Counted from the stretch's first letter, positions 8,365 to 16,918 are shown. The stretch: DNA of 42,446 bases from UBA8752 sp964223495 (GCA_964223495.1 CAXQGL010000077.1:1-42446); one strand, 5' to 3'. The notes: generated from the letters alone by a model not told the origin. A program made the numbers and translations.

Positions 8365-8454
8365 TAGCTGTTTAATCGTCATTTTACCCGGCTTCATTCG
8401 TAAACCTTTGAGGAGTAAAGAAGATTTTCGAGGGTTCGGCCAATCACAAAGTAC

Positions 8455-10488
8455 TCAGCTCCAAGCCATTAGAGCATGAGCCAGCTCCCTCGGTGCGTAG
8501 GGCTTCTTCAGATATGCATCCATGCCCGAATCCAAGCCGTCCGCCACATCCTCATGGAAAGCATACGCGCTCAAGCCGATGATCGGTGTGCGTGGGCGTC
8601 CCGGCAATTCACTGGACCGGATCATCCTCGTGGCCTCCATCCCGTCGCAATGCGGCATCTGTATGTCCATGAGCACGATATCGTAACTCCCGTTCTTCCA
8701 TTCCTTGAATGCATCCCGACCGTTCCCAACTGCCGTGTAATTGACCTCCCAGCGCTTCAACAGTTGGCACAGATAAAGCGCGTTCACCTCATTATCCTCG
8801 GCAATCAACACCCGCTTCCCTTTCAGGAATGCAGGGTCAATTTCCCTTTGGTCCTCGTCTTCGGCAGGCACTGCCTCCACACCGAAACGAAACTTGAACG
8901 TACTGCCTTCTCCATGGATACTGCTCACCTCCACCCCACCCCCATGCAAGGAACAGAGTTCACGAACAATGGACAGCCCCAATCCACTGCCTCCCTCCTT
9001 GCCTTGGCGGGCCTCATCGGATTGTTGAAAGCGGTCGAACACCCTCTGAACCTCCTCTTCCGTAATGCCGCAACCCGTATCGGTCACGCTCACTTCCAAG
9101 ACTTCCCCATCCACGCCCTTCACCAAGGAAGGACGCATTACGATTGAACCCGAGTCCGTGAATTTTGATGCATTGCCCACAAGATTGAGCAATACCTGGG
9201 ACAAGGCACTCCTGTCCAACAAAAGGGGTACATCCAATGCCTCATCCCATTCGAGTCGCAGGTCCACCCCCTTCTCCGAAAGCACCATGGCATAGACTTG
9301 GAAGACCCCATCGAAAAGGGGCCTGACCAAGGTTGGACGGCGGTTCAAGGAAAACTGTCCTTCTTCGAGTCGGGCGAGATCCAGAATGTCGTCGAGCAGT
9401 CCTTTCAACAATTCCCCTCCCTTTGCAATGGCGCCGACGTAACCACGCTGTTCCTCATCCAATCCGGTTGTTTCCAAGAGGTGGGCCATTCCAATGATGG
9501 CATTCATGGGGGTCCTGATCTCATGGCTCATTTTGGCGAGGAACACCCTTTCAAAACGCCTGGCTTCCTCCACCTCCCGCAAGGCCATTTCCAATTCCTG
9601 CTCATCCCTTTTCCTCTCCGAGATGTCATAGTGGATTCCCATGGAACCGACTACATTCCCCTCCTCATCCCGGATGGGAATGCCGCTGATCAGCAGCCAG
9701 ACTTCCTCGCCTGCCTTGTTCCTGATGAGGATTTCATACAACCCGGATTGCCCTGCATTGCGCTCGGCCGTCCGCGTATCCATCTTGCCTATGTCTTCAT
9801 CGCGCATGAAGACTTCGGAGGCTTTGCGCCCCAACAGCTCTTCCTCTTTGTACCCTACTATGGCACAGAATTTCGGAAATGCACGGACGATGCGCTCCTC
9901 ATCGTCCACCTCCAGGATGCCGAGGTCCATGTTCTCGATGATCCCCCGGTAGTGCTCTTCCGAGCGCCTGAGTGCCTGTTGCAGGCGATGCTGCTTGGTA
10001 ATGTCCCGGGCAATGCCCTGGACTTCCATGATGCTGCCCCCTTCGTCCAGCCTTCTCTGAAGATGCAAGCTCAGCCACCGCTCCTCGTCAAACGTATTCC
10101 TGACCGGAACATCCACCAGCAGAAAAGAGGTGGAGGCCCCAGGCTCCTTCAACCAACGGCTTACTTCGCTGATGAGCCTTCGGTTGGCTTTTTGGGCGAG
10201 AAACTCCAGTAACCGGACCCCGACCAGGTCTTCTCCGGAAGCACCCAGCATCCGAAGACCCGACGGATTGATGTACTTCAGACGACCCGATGCATCCAAG
10301 GTGAAAATGCCGTCCACAGCATTGTCCAGAATGTGCATCTCCGGAGCGCTGCCGAGCGTGATATCCAAGGACCGGTCCTCACTTCCGTCCCTTGCCGTGG
10401 CCTGGGCCAATTCATCTCTGACCTGGCTCCACTCCTCCTGCAGGGCGGCGAGTCTTGCCTTCAATTCAGATATGGAGGATGTTGGCAT
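8455..10488 (-). CDS. Soluble hybrid histidine kinase: PAS-PAS-HisKA-HATPase-REC
   Basis: This 677-residue protein has a short N-terminal coiled coil and two PAS domains (about 48-165 and 175-295, the second ending GIHYDISERKR). The HisKA domain carries MSHEIRTPMN (phospho-acceptor about H322). The HATPase_c domain has an N box LVGNASKF (about N439), G1 DTGCGI and G2 GSGLGLS. The C-terminal receiver domain has acidic residues in IAEDNEVN, phospho-acceptor about D608 in VLMDIQMP, and K661 in YLKKPY. No membrane segment is present, so the signal is probably cytoplasmic and sensed by PAS. No output domain or dedicated regulator is adjacent; phosphate must pass to a histidine phosphotransferase or another protein elsewhere. 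ATG 10488 is the first ATG; only TTG lies upstream (10503). It is divergent from the O-acetylation cluster, 66 bp apart. Confidence 0.95.
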   Translation of the reverse strand: MPTSSISELKARLAALQEEWSQVRDELAQATARDGSEDRSLDITLGSAPEMHILDNAVDGIFTLDASGRLKYINPSGLRMLGASGEDLVGVRLLEFLAQKANRRLISEVSRWLKEPGASTSFLLVDVPVRNTFDEERWLSLHLQRRLDEGGSIMEVQGIARDITKQHRLQQALRRSEEHYRGIIENMDLGILEVDDEERIVRAFPKFCAIVGYKEEELLGRKASEVFMRDEDIGKMDTRTAERNAGQSGLYEILIRNKAGEEVWLLISGIPIRDEEGNVVGSMGIHYDISERKRDEQELEMALREVEEARRFERVFLAKMSHEIRTPMNAIIGMAHLLETTGLDEEQRGYVGAIAKGGELLKGLLDDILDLARLEEGQFSLNRRPTLVRPLFDGVFQVYAMVLSEKGVDLRLEWDEALDVPLLLDRSALSQVLLNLVGNASKFTDSGSIVMRPSLVKGVDGEVLEVSVTDTGCGITEEEVQRVFDRFQQSDEARQGKEGGSGLGLSIVRELCSLHGGGVEVSSIHGEGSTFKFRFGVEAVPAEDEDQREIDPAFLKGKRVLIAEDNEVNALYLCQLLKRWEVNYTAVGNGRDAFKEWKNGSYDIVLMDIQMPHCDGMEATRMIRSSELPGRPRTPIIGLSAYAFHEDVADGLDSGMDAYLKKPYAPRELAHALMAWS

Positions 10489-10516
10489 CTTGCAGTTCAG
10501 CAATGGACGGTTGCCT

Positions 10517-10523
10517 CAATTTA
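10517..10523 (-). promoter_or_regulatory. Candidate -7 box (TAAATTG) for the hybrid kinase
   Basis: TAAATTG on the minus strand ends 28 nt before ATG 10488, within the 66-bp gap between the divergent kinase and LysM-protein genes. On the other strand TACTCTTG (10522-10529), one mismatch from TAnnTTTG, overlaps it and could serve the rightward cluster. Both are weak matches. Confidence 0.35.
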
Positions 10524-10554
10524 CTCTTGATTGACGCCATCTTCGTGTCCGAAA

Positions 10555-11916
10555 ATGCTGATATTTCAAAGACTGCCGGGTCTTGCATTGACAGTGGCCT
10601 TCTTTCTCACGTGTGGCATCGCGAGCAGTCAGCCCGACCTCACGGGATGGAACAGCCTCATCCGTTCCATGGAATCAGCGACATGGGTCCACGATCTGGA
10701 GATGCTGGAACCGGGCAGTGTATTGGGGCCGTTCGAGCCGGACCTCGATCCGGAACGATGGCGCGAACGGTCCATCTGGGCGGAGAATCTGGCCGCAGGA
10801 CTCGAAGGGCTTCCCCTTTCCGAGCACCATGCCGATCGTGCCCTCAAACGCCTCCTCGCAGATGGAATGCTGGTGTTCCGCCTGATGGAGACCGCTGCGG
10901 ACCGATACCGCCATGCCACCGAAACCGCCTTCGAGCATGCGGGTCTCGCACCCGAGTGGGCATTGCTTCCCATGGCCCTGACCGGATGGGACAATGCCTA
11001 CTACGGGCCGGGACGAAGGGCCGGAGCTTGGGCCATGGATGTGCCTTCCGCCCTTCATCACGGATTGCGGATAGAAAGAGGATGGGATGAGCGACACCTC
11101 CCGGAACGCATGACTCCTGCGGCGGTGGCGCAGGCCCGAAAAGCCGGCCTCGCTTTTCCGGAAGACCCCTTGCGACAGGTCATCTGCTTCGTCCGAGGGC
11201 GCCGCGCGGCCCAGGACATCGATCTGGAATCCCTCGATTCCGGGCTGTTGGAATGGCTTCACCTGCTCAGGGTCATCCTCCAAGCCGACCGCAATTTCAA
11301 TCGGGATGACACCCATTCATTGTGGCTGCTGCGCGACAAGCGGCTGGGCGTGTCGCGCTGTGGTGAAAATGACGTCCTTTACTTCAGCCTCATGGATCTG
11401 GACGGAGCGGATCGATTCGCCATCCGTCAGGAAAACCCTTGGTATACCACCGATTCCGTCACATTGAGGGCTGAACGGCCAGCGCTGATCATCCCGATGC
11501 ATGTCCACGATGGTGGAACGGAATTGGACTTGCCTTGTGGTGTCAGTCCCAAGCGGAATGCCCCCATCCCCATCGTGCAATACGTCGTGAGGCCCGGAGA
11601 TGTCCTCGGCACGATTGCACGTGACCACGGTGTCCGGATTGACGAGATCCGACAGGAAAACCAGCTCGAAGGCGACATGATTCGGGTCGGACAGGTCCTC
11701 GAGATCCCGGGGGGAGTAGCGCGGCAGATTGCACGGGAAACCCCTCAATCCAGAGCGACGGACTCCTGGATTTGGCATACCGTCAAGGAAGGTGAATCGT
11801 ACTGGACCATATCCAGTCAGTATTCACATGCGGGTCTGAACGACATCATGGAGATGAACGAGACGCCACCGGAGCAATTGAGGCCGGGCATGAAAATCCG
11901 GATCCCCCCGCCATGA
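10555..11916 (+). CDS. Degenerate MltD-like (SLT) protein with two LysM domains
   Basis: The 453-residue exported protein has a signal peptide (about 1-25, FFLTCGIASSQ). A region at about 125-180 follows the MltD/SLT lytic transglycosylase pattern (AGLAPEWALLPMALTGW, then AGAWAMDVPSALHHGL, then WDERHLP). Two LysM peptidoglycan-binding domains lie at about 342-385 and 407-450. In active MltD enzymes the segment reads LLPMVES with Glu catalytic; here it reads LLPMALT, so the catalytic Glu is replaced by Leu (about residue 142). The protein should therefore bind glycan strands but not cleave them. ATG 10555 starts the signal peptide; the frame extends only to a TTG at 10531. Its stop overlaps the next start (ATGA, 11913-11916), tying it to two SGNH hydrolases and an MBOAT. 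I infer a targeting or scaffold role in envelope O-acetylation. Confidence 0.8.
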   Translation: MLIFQRLPGLALTVAFFLTCGIASSQPDLTGWNSLIRSMESATWVHDLEMLEPGSVLGPFEPDLDPERWRERSIWAENLAAGLEGLPLSEHHADRALKRLLADGMLVFRLMETAADRYRHATETAFEHAGLAPEWALLPMALTGWDNAYYGPGRRAGAWAMDVPSALHHGLRIERGWDERHLPERMTPAAVAQARKAGLAFPEDPLRQVICFVRGRRAAQDIDLESLDSGLLEWLHLLRVILQADRNFNRDDTHSLWLLRDKRLGVSRCGENDVLYFSLMDLDGADRFAIRQENPWYTTDSVTLRAERPALIIPMHVHDGGTELDLPCGVSPKRNAPIPIVQYVVRPGDVLGTIARDHGVRIDEIRQENQLEGDMIRVGQVLEIPGGVARQIARETPQSRATDSWIWHTVKEGESYWTISSQYSHAGLNDIMEMNETPPEQLRPGMKIRIPPP

Positions 11917-13640
11917 TGCAACAGAAGCAGAATCGGGATGCAAGGTGGAGGGGGCCATTGGCCCTTTTCATTGTCGGCCTTTCCGTGGCCCTCATTGCAA
12001 CCGCCTTGCCCGAGGATGGGGCCACCATCATGGGCCAGCGTTTCTCAGTGCGCCTGCCCGAAGGATTTCCTCTTCTGACGGGAGTGGAGAAGCCCCGTGA
12101 TCCCGCATGGAGCCCCGAGGAAGTCGAGGCATTGCTGGCCCGCTATGATGAGGATTGGGAAGAAGCCACGGCGGGCGCAACGGATGAAGGCGAATCCCCT
12201 ACCGAATCGCGGGATGTGGACACGAGCATGACCGATCATTCCGCTGCCCGGACCGCGGACGAACATCCCGTCATGGCGTCGGCAGATTCTTCCCGGGCCA
12301 CGGATCAACCCGATGCGGTTTCGACCCTGCATCACCCCCCTCCTCCCGATCAGGTGCGCCGCACCATCGACGTCATCTCAGATGATGGTGCCCTGCCCGA
12401 CCTGCTCAAGTTTTCCATTCCCGAGGATGCCCGACCTGCATTCGGACGGCTGTTTGCCAGCCTCGATGAACATGGACAGGTCGAAGTCCTGCATTACGGA
12501 GACAGTCAGATCGAAGGTGACCGGATCTCCGGTGTGCTGCGCAATGCGTGGCAAAACCGATGGGGTGGGTATGGTCCCGGTCTGCAAGCGGCCGTGCCAC
12601 TCGTGCAGAGCTTTGCTGTTCGACAATCGCACACTGGACCTTGGGAACGGCATACGCGGTATGGAAGGCGGGATACCACAGATCTGGATGAACGTTATGG
12701 AATGATGGCCTGCTACGCCGAGATTCCCGATGCACCGCCGGGTTTCCATTGTTTGTCCATCGAACCCGAGCCAAGAAACCACAAGCAATTCGGTCGCTGG
12801 GACGGCATAAGGTTGTGGCACGACACGGTCCGCCACGATTGTCCAGTATATGCCGATGGCCAGCCACTTGATACGCTGAGGACCGGCACTCCACCCGGTG
12901 TGCTCATGGTCTCATCTCCCACTCCAGATTCGAGCACCCGGTCATTCACACCGTCCGAATTGTGCTTCGGTGGAATTCCGCCCAGGATCTTCGGCCTGGA
13001 GCCCATGGGACGGGGCGTTCAATGGCATGGGGTTCCCATGCGGGGCAGCTCGGGAACGCTTTTCAGAAAGCTCGAGCGCGCTCATTTCTCAGGACAACTG
13101 CAAGCGCTCTCGCCGGACCTCATTCTCCTTCAATACGGAGGCAACATGGTGCCGTACTGCAAAGAGGTGGCGGATGCTGATCGTTACTCAGGATGGTTTT
13201 CGAGCCAGATCAGGTTGTTCCACCGCATCCTGCCCAAGGCGGCCATTCTGGTCATCGGTCCCTCGGATATGTCGGAAAAGCAAGGCGTGGATTGGACCAC
13301 CTACCCCTTGCTTCCAGCCATCCGGGATGCACTCAAACAGGCGGCCATGGAAAATGGAGCTGCATACTGGGACCTGTTCGAAGTCATGGGAGGCACCGGA
13401 AGCATGCCGGCATGGGTCGCAAGCGAGCCCCCCCTTGCGGGTCCGGACCATGTCCACTTCACCCCATTGGGAGCCAAAAGGGTCGGAACGCTACTCGACC
13501 GCGCCTTCCTTGCGGCATACAGTACATGGAAGCGCAACTGGTCCACTCCGGCGCCCGCCAGCCTGCGTCAGCAGTCGGTATCGCCCCTGTCGACCTCCAG
13601 CAATGTCCGTCCCGAATTGCAGCAGAATGTCCCCGATTGA
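11913..13640 (+). CDS. Membrane-anchored SGNH/GDSL hydrolase, candidate O-acetyltransferase 1
   Basis: This 575-residue protein has a short cytoplasmic N-terminus, one membrane helix (about 15-32), a long low-complexity acidic and Ser/Thr/Pro-rich linker (about 60-150) and a periplasmic SGNH domain (about 165-540). The catalytic motifs are visible: block I HYGDSQIEGD (nucleophile S198), block III QYGGNM (N411) and block V PDHVHF (D512, H515). SGNH enzymes of this type either remove or, when paired with an MBOAT, transfer acetyl groups (PatB, AlgJ/AlgX systems). It overlaps the LysM-protein gene by ATGA and the next SGNH gene by 14 bases, so all are co-translated. The linker would let the catalytic domain reach the cell wall. 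Acetyl transfer rather than hydrolysis is inferred from the cluster. Confidence 0.85.
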   Translation: MMQQKQNRDARWRGPLALFIVGLSVALIATALPEDGATIMGQRFSVRLPEGFPLLTGVEKPRDPAWSPEEVEALLARYDEDWEEATAGATDEGESPTESRDVDTSMTDHSAARTADEHPVMASADSSRATDQPDAVSTLHHPPPPDQVRRTIDVISDDGALPDLLKFSIPEDARPAFGRLFASLDEHGQVEVLHYGDSQIEGDRISGVLRNAWQNRWGGYGPGLQAAVPLVQSFAVRQSHTGPWERHTRYGRRDTTDLDERYGMMACYAEIPDAPPGFHCLSIEPEPRNHKQFGRWDGIRLWHDTVRHDCPVYADGQPLDTLRTGTPPGVLMVSSPTPDSSTRSFTPSELCFGGIPPRIFGLEPMGRGVQWHGVPMRGSSGTLFRKLERAHFSGQLQALSPDLILLQYGGNMVPYCKEVADADRYSGWFSSQIRLFHRILPKAAILVIGPSDMSEKQGVDWTTYPLLPAIRDALKQAAMENGAAYWDLFEVMGGTGSMPAWVASEPPLAGPDHVHFTPLGAKRVGTLLDRAFLAAYSTWKRNWSTPAPASLRQQSVSPLSTSSNVRPELQQNVPD

Positions 13641-14964
13641 GTCGACATCCTTGCCGCCCGGGTCCCTTGCCAGCTTGTTGCTGCTTCTTGTCCTGGTCTC
13701 GCCGCGCCCCGTTCATGGCCAGCGGGATTCAGCGGCAACCGAGGCCGAACAGGAAGCCACCACAACCTCCATTTTGCGGGGGGATGCGCACCGTGCGGAT
13801 GAACTCTGGCATCTGAATCCCATGGACGGGGTATTGCACGGCCGTGAACACATCGCTTCATTCCTCGGTGCATGGAGGCGTCTTCTTTTCGATTGGTCAT
13901 CCCAAGGCTTGGTGGACACAGCCGAAAAGCAACCCCTCCAGATCCTGCATTTCGGTGGTTCCCATGTTCAGGCTGGTCGCATCGGCTGGTCCTTCCGGAA
14001 CCGCATGGCACAGGATCGCCCGGGCCTTGTCATCGGCCGAGGCATCCATGCTCCCCATCGGCTCACGGGCTCCAATGGGCCACCAGAGCGGGGTTGGCGA
14101 TCCGAGGAGGACTTCAACTCCCAGTCCTGTGCGAATCGACGGCACCGCGGTTCATGGGGCATCACGGGGGTGGAAGCTTCCTGTACCGGTGCAGCCTCCA
14201 TCGCCTGTTGGACTGGTTCTCCTGCAGGGGAACACTGTTGTTCCTCGATCCGCGTCCTGACACCGCCGGACAGTGCATTCCAATGGCATCCTGATTCGAC
14301 AGGTTGGCAAGGCAACAGCTCCCGAACGGCATCGACTGGCATCTCGAGCTGGTGGCGGGCCCCAGGGTTGGATTTTCCTGACACCTTGATTTTGAAGGCG
14401 GATGACGGCAATCTCTCGGCACTGCATGGTGTGGAGTGGCTTTCGGATGGGGCCGATCTGGTCTTCCACGACCTCGGTGCCAATGGTGCCAACTCCACTT
14501 CATGGATGCGCAACCCGCACTTCATGGTGCAACTCCGGGAAGTTGCGCCCGACCTGGTTGTGCTCGCATGGGGCATCAACGATGCCCACATGTCCCCGTC
14601 CCGGTTCAATGCGGACCGCTTCAAGGGCCATTACCGTTCCCTCATCGACAGCATACGACTCGCCGTTCCAGAGGCGGGCATCCTGCTCGTGACCAACAAT
14701 GACAGCCACTATCGCCGCCGCCACAATCCGAACGCGGAATCCGTGCGCGCCGCCATGCTGGAACTCACAGAGGAGGAGGATTTGGCGTGTTGGGATCTTT
14801 ACGGCCACCTCGGCGGTGCAGGTTCGATAGATCACCTGGGGGAGAGCGGGTATGCGGCTTCGGACCGGCTTCACATGCGGAAGGATGGCTATGTGCTGAT
14901 GGGCGAGCTGCTCTATGAACTGCTTGTCCGCGCCTCCATTTCCCACAAAACGGGTATGCCATGA
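13627..14964 (+). CDS. Secreted SGNH-family hydrolase, candidate O-acetyltransferase 2
   Basis: The 445-residue protein has a hydrophobic signal or anchor (about 12-31, LASLLLLLVLVSPRPVHG) and a second, divergent SGNH domain. Block I is ILHFGGSHVQAG (candidate nucleophile S112, GGS instead of GDS). Block III is AWGINDAH (N318) and block V is SDRLHMRKDG (D413, H416). All catalytic positions are therefore present. ATG 13627 was chosen because it opens the hydrophobic leader and overlaps the upstream SGNH stop by 14 bases; the frame stays open a further 729 bases upstream, but only inside that gene. The stop overlaps the MBOAT start (ATGA, 14961-14964). Two non-identical SGNH proteins with one MBOAT suggests a division of labour, for instance transfer versus editing, or two acceptor specificities. 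Confidence 0.82.
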   Translation: MSPIESTSLPPGSLASLLLLLVLVSPRPVHGQRDSAATEAEQEATTTSILRGDAHRADELWHLNPMDGVLHGREHIASFLGAWRRLLFDWSSQGLVDTAEKQPLQILHFGGSHVQAGRIGWSFRNRMAQDRPGLVIGRGIHAPHRLTGSNGPPERGWRSEEDFNSQSCANRRHRGSWGITGVEASCTGAASIACWTGSPAGEHCCSSIRVLTPPDSAFQWHPDSTGWQGNSSRTASTGISSWWRAPGLDFPDTLILKADDGNLSALHGVEWLSDGADLVFHDLGANGANSTSWMRNPHFMVQLREVAPDLVVLAWGINDAHMSPSRFNADRFKGHYRSLIDSIRLAVPEAGILLVTNNDSHYRRRHNPNAESVRAAMLELTEEEDLACWDLYGHLGGAGSIDHLGESGYAASDRLHMRKDGYVLMGELLYELLVRASISHKTGMP

Positions 14965-16670
14965 GTGGAATCTGGAGTTTCCTCGACCACGACGCCCTCG
15001 CTCCATGGACTTTCCTGGATGGCACCTTCTGGATCTTCCTGCTCGCAGTCCTCACTGTGGACTCACTGCTGCACCGGGATCGCCAGCGGACGCTGCGCCA
15101 CATCTGGTTGCTCGCCGCAAGCCTGCTGTTCTACTGGAAGACGTCCGGATGGTTCTTCCTCATCCTCGTCTTCTCGACGGTCAGTGACCACTTGATTGGA
15201 CACCGTATTGCGGCCAATGTCCGGCAGCGCAGGCGAAATGCATGGTTGGCACTCAGCATCACCCTGAACCTGGCTGTCCTGTTCTACTTCAAATACACCT
15301 ATTTCCTGACGGAATCGTGGAATGCCGCGACAGGTCACCACATCATCCCGAGGAATTGGCTGGCCATGGGTGTGAATGCCGTCACCGGGTCGGCATGGTC
15401 CGTGGACCGGATCCTGCTCCCCGTGGGCATCAGCTTCTACACGTTCCAAACGATCAGCTACACCGTGGACATCCACAGGGGGCTGGTCAAGCCGCTCAAG
15501 CGGCTGTCGGACTTCGGCTTCTACGTCTCCTTTTTCCCTCAATTGGTGGCCGGCCCCATCGTCCGGGCAGCCGACTTCATACCGCAGATCATCGCGCCCC
15601 GCCCCGTGACGCGAGAGACCATCGGCAAGGCGGGATTCTGGATCCTCAATGGGCTGCTCAAGAAGGTTCTGCTGGCCGACTGGATTGCCGTCAATTTCAA
15701 TGACCGGATTTTCGCGCAGCCCGAGGCGCACAGCGGATTGGAAGTCCTCATGGCCCTCTATGGATACTCACTTCAGGTCTATGCGGACTTCAGCGGCTAT
15801 ACCGACATGGCCATCGGTGTGGCCATGCTGATGGGGTATCACCTGCCCCAGAACTTCAACAGCCCCTACAAGGCGGACAGCTGCGGCAATTTCTGGAAGC
15901 GCTGGCACATGAGCCTGTCAGGCTGGCTCAAGGACTACCTCTACATCCCGATGGGCGGCAACCGCAAGGCTTCTTGGTTCACGGCCATCTGTGGTGTCTT
16001 CCTGCTCACATTCGTGGCACTCATGTGGCCCCAACCCAAAGTACTGGGCGGCATTGCAGGGGTGGTGCTCACCGTGACCGTGCTCATGGCGCGCATCCCG
16101 CGCCTCCACCGTTGGGTGACCACCAACATCAACATCTGGATGACGATGCTCCTGGGTGGACTCTGGCATGGTGCCGGATGGAATTTCATCATCTGGGGCG
16201 GGCTGAACGGACTGGGCATCACGGTCTACAAACTCTGGCGCAAGGTCAGCCCTTGGGAAAAGAAGGACGCCCTATGGAAAAAGGCCGTCGCGGTCTTGCT
16301 CACCTTCCATTTCATCACCTTCACCCGCATCTGGTTCCGCAGTGCCTCCCACACCACCTGGGCCACGTTCGGCACGGAGCATGACATGCTCGGTGAGTGG
16401 GACAAGGCCAACCTCATCCTGTTCAAACTGTTCGAATCCACGCCGGTATCCGTGGTGCAGGATGTCTTCCTGCATTACCGCCATGTATTTGCCGTCATGA
16501 TCGCGGGCTACATCATCCACCTGCTGCCTTCACAGCTGAAGGACCGCTATCGGAGAGCCTTCGTGGACGCACCCCTCACAGCACAGATTGGCTGTGCCAT
16601 TGCTGCGGTATGCATCGCGTCCGCCATTCTGTCGGCGGGCGGGACACCCTTCATCTATTTCCAATTCTGA
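14961..16670 (+). CDS. MBOAT-family membrane O-acyltransferase (AlgI/PatA-like)
   Basis: This 569-residue polytopic protein has about ten or more membrane helices and the AlgI/DltB/PatA MBOAT signatures. These are FFPQLVAGPIVRA (about 191-203), FWKRWHMSLSGWLKDYLYIP (about 311-330) and the active-site segment GGLWHGAGWNF with the invariant His (H403). MBOATs of this group bring acetyl or acyl groups from cytoplasmic donors across the inner membrane to a periplasmic SGNH partner, which acylates a polysaccharide or peptidoglycan. The gene is the last of four coupled genes and overlaps the second SGNH gene by ATGA. No alginate, cellulose or other glycan polymerase gene is nearby, and the first gene has LysM domains. 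A peptidoglycan acceptor is therefore more likely than an exopolysaccharide, though not proven. Confidence 0.93.
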   Translation: MSGIWSFLDHDALAPWTFLDGTFWIFLLAVLTVDSLLHRDRQRTLRHIWLLAASLLFYWKTSGWFFLILVFSTVSDHLIGHRIAANVRQRRRNAWLALSITLNLAVLFYFKYTYFLTESWNAATGHHIIPRNWLAMGVNAVTGSAWSVDRILLPVGISFYTFQTISYTVDIHRGLVKPLKRLSDFGFYVSFFPQLVAGPIVRAADFIPQIIAPRPVTRETIGKAGFWILNGLLKKVLLADWIAVNFNDRIFAQPEAHSGLEVLMALYGYSLQVYADFSGYTDMAIGVAMLMGYHLPQNFNSPYKADSCGNFWKRWHMSLSGWLKDYLYIPMGGNRKASWFTAICGVFLLTFVALMWPQPKVLGGIAGVVLTVTVLMARIPRLHRWVTTNINIWMTMLLGGLWHGAGWNFIIWGGLNGLGITVYKLWRKVSPWEKKDALWKKAVAVLLTFHFITFTRIWFRSASHTTWATFGTEHDMLGEWDKANLILFKLFESTPVSVVQDVFLHYRHVFAVMIAGYIIHLLPSQLKDRYRRAFVDAPLTAQIGCAIAAVCIASAILSAGGTPFIYFQF

Positions 16671-16678
16671 GGTCGGGA

Positions 16679-16918
16679 TCAGTCCGCCGAGGGCTGGACG
16701 AACTCCACACGCTGCCCGAAATCCACACCGTCATAAGCGCTGCAGTTCTTGGAGTTCCTGCTGCAACCGGTTGCGAAGGCGAGGAGCCAGAGACAGCCCA
16801 AAGTCGCGATCAGCATGCGTTGCAATTTGGCATGGCGTTGCAACTGATCGGCATCCAATGAAACGGTCCTCGCTTGAAAAGCGCCGCCTTTGAATTTGGT
16901 GGGATTCGGTTTCGGCAT
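16679..16918 (-). CDS. Small membrane or lipoprotein of unknown function
   Basis: The 79-residue frame encodes a basic N-terminus (MPKPNPTKFKGGAFQARTVS), a hydrophobic segment (about 35-51) and a cysteine-containing tail (CSRNSKNCSAYDGVDFGQ). If translation starts instead at the internal ATG 16816, the product is a 45-residue lipoprotein with lipobox-like FATGC. The long version would be a single-pass membrane protein with the CSAYDG tail outside. It is convergent with the MBOAT gene (8 bases apart). Amino-acid use is coherent and the frame is not a shadow of another gene, but I do not recognise a named family. Confidence 0.55.
   Translation of the reverse strand: MPKPNPTKFKGGAFQARTVSLDADQLQRHAKLQRMLIATLGCLWLLAFATGCSRNSKNCSAYDGVDFGQRVEFVQPSAD

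Larger units (their letters stand above)
8137..8454. other. 318-bp intergenic region with AT-rich island, no gene found
   Basis: This lies between the stop of the hybrid kinase (8455) and the start of the DUF458 gene (8136), both on the minus strand. From the right-hand end it holds an AT-rich block (about 8310-8425, conspicuous in a 60% GC genome), an AT-only inverted repeat at 8337-8364, a second inverted repeat at 8290-8308, a GC-rich hairpin at 8245-8262 and the -7 box of the DUF458 gene. No reading frame here looks like a protein gene. A small RNA cannot be excluded. Confidence 0.7.

Noticed and set aside
8331..8365. E. coli-like -10 (TATAAT) in the AT-rich island as a rightward promoter
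   Set aside because: No -35 lies at a 16-18 bp spacing and no rightward gene follows; it would read antisense into the hybrid kinase. It is kept only as part of the inverted repeat.
12898..13626. Upstream extension of the second SGNH gene
   Set aside because: The frame is open but lies entirely within the first SGNH gene. The extension has no fold-like pattern, and a hydrophobic leader starts at ATG 13627.
10555..16670. Alginate or cellulose acetylation operon
   Set aside because: The MBOAT and SGNH genes would fit, but no glycosyltransferase or polymer export gene is adjacent. The first gene carries peptidoglycan-binding LysM domains, so an exopolysaccharide acceptor is the less likely reading.
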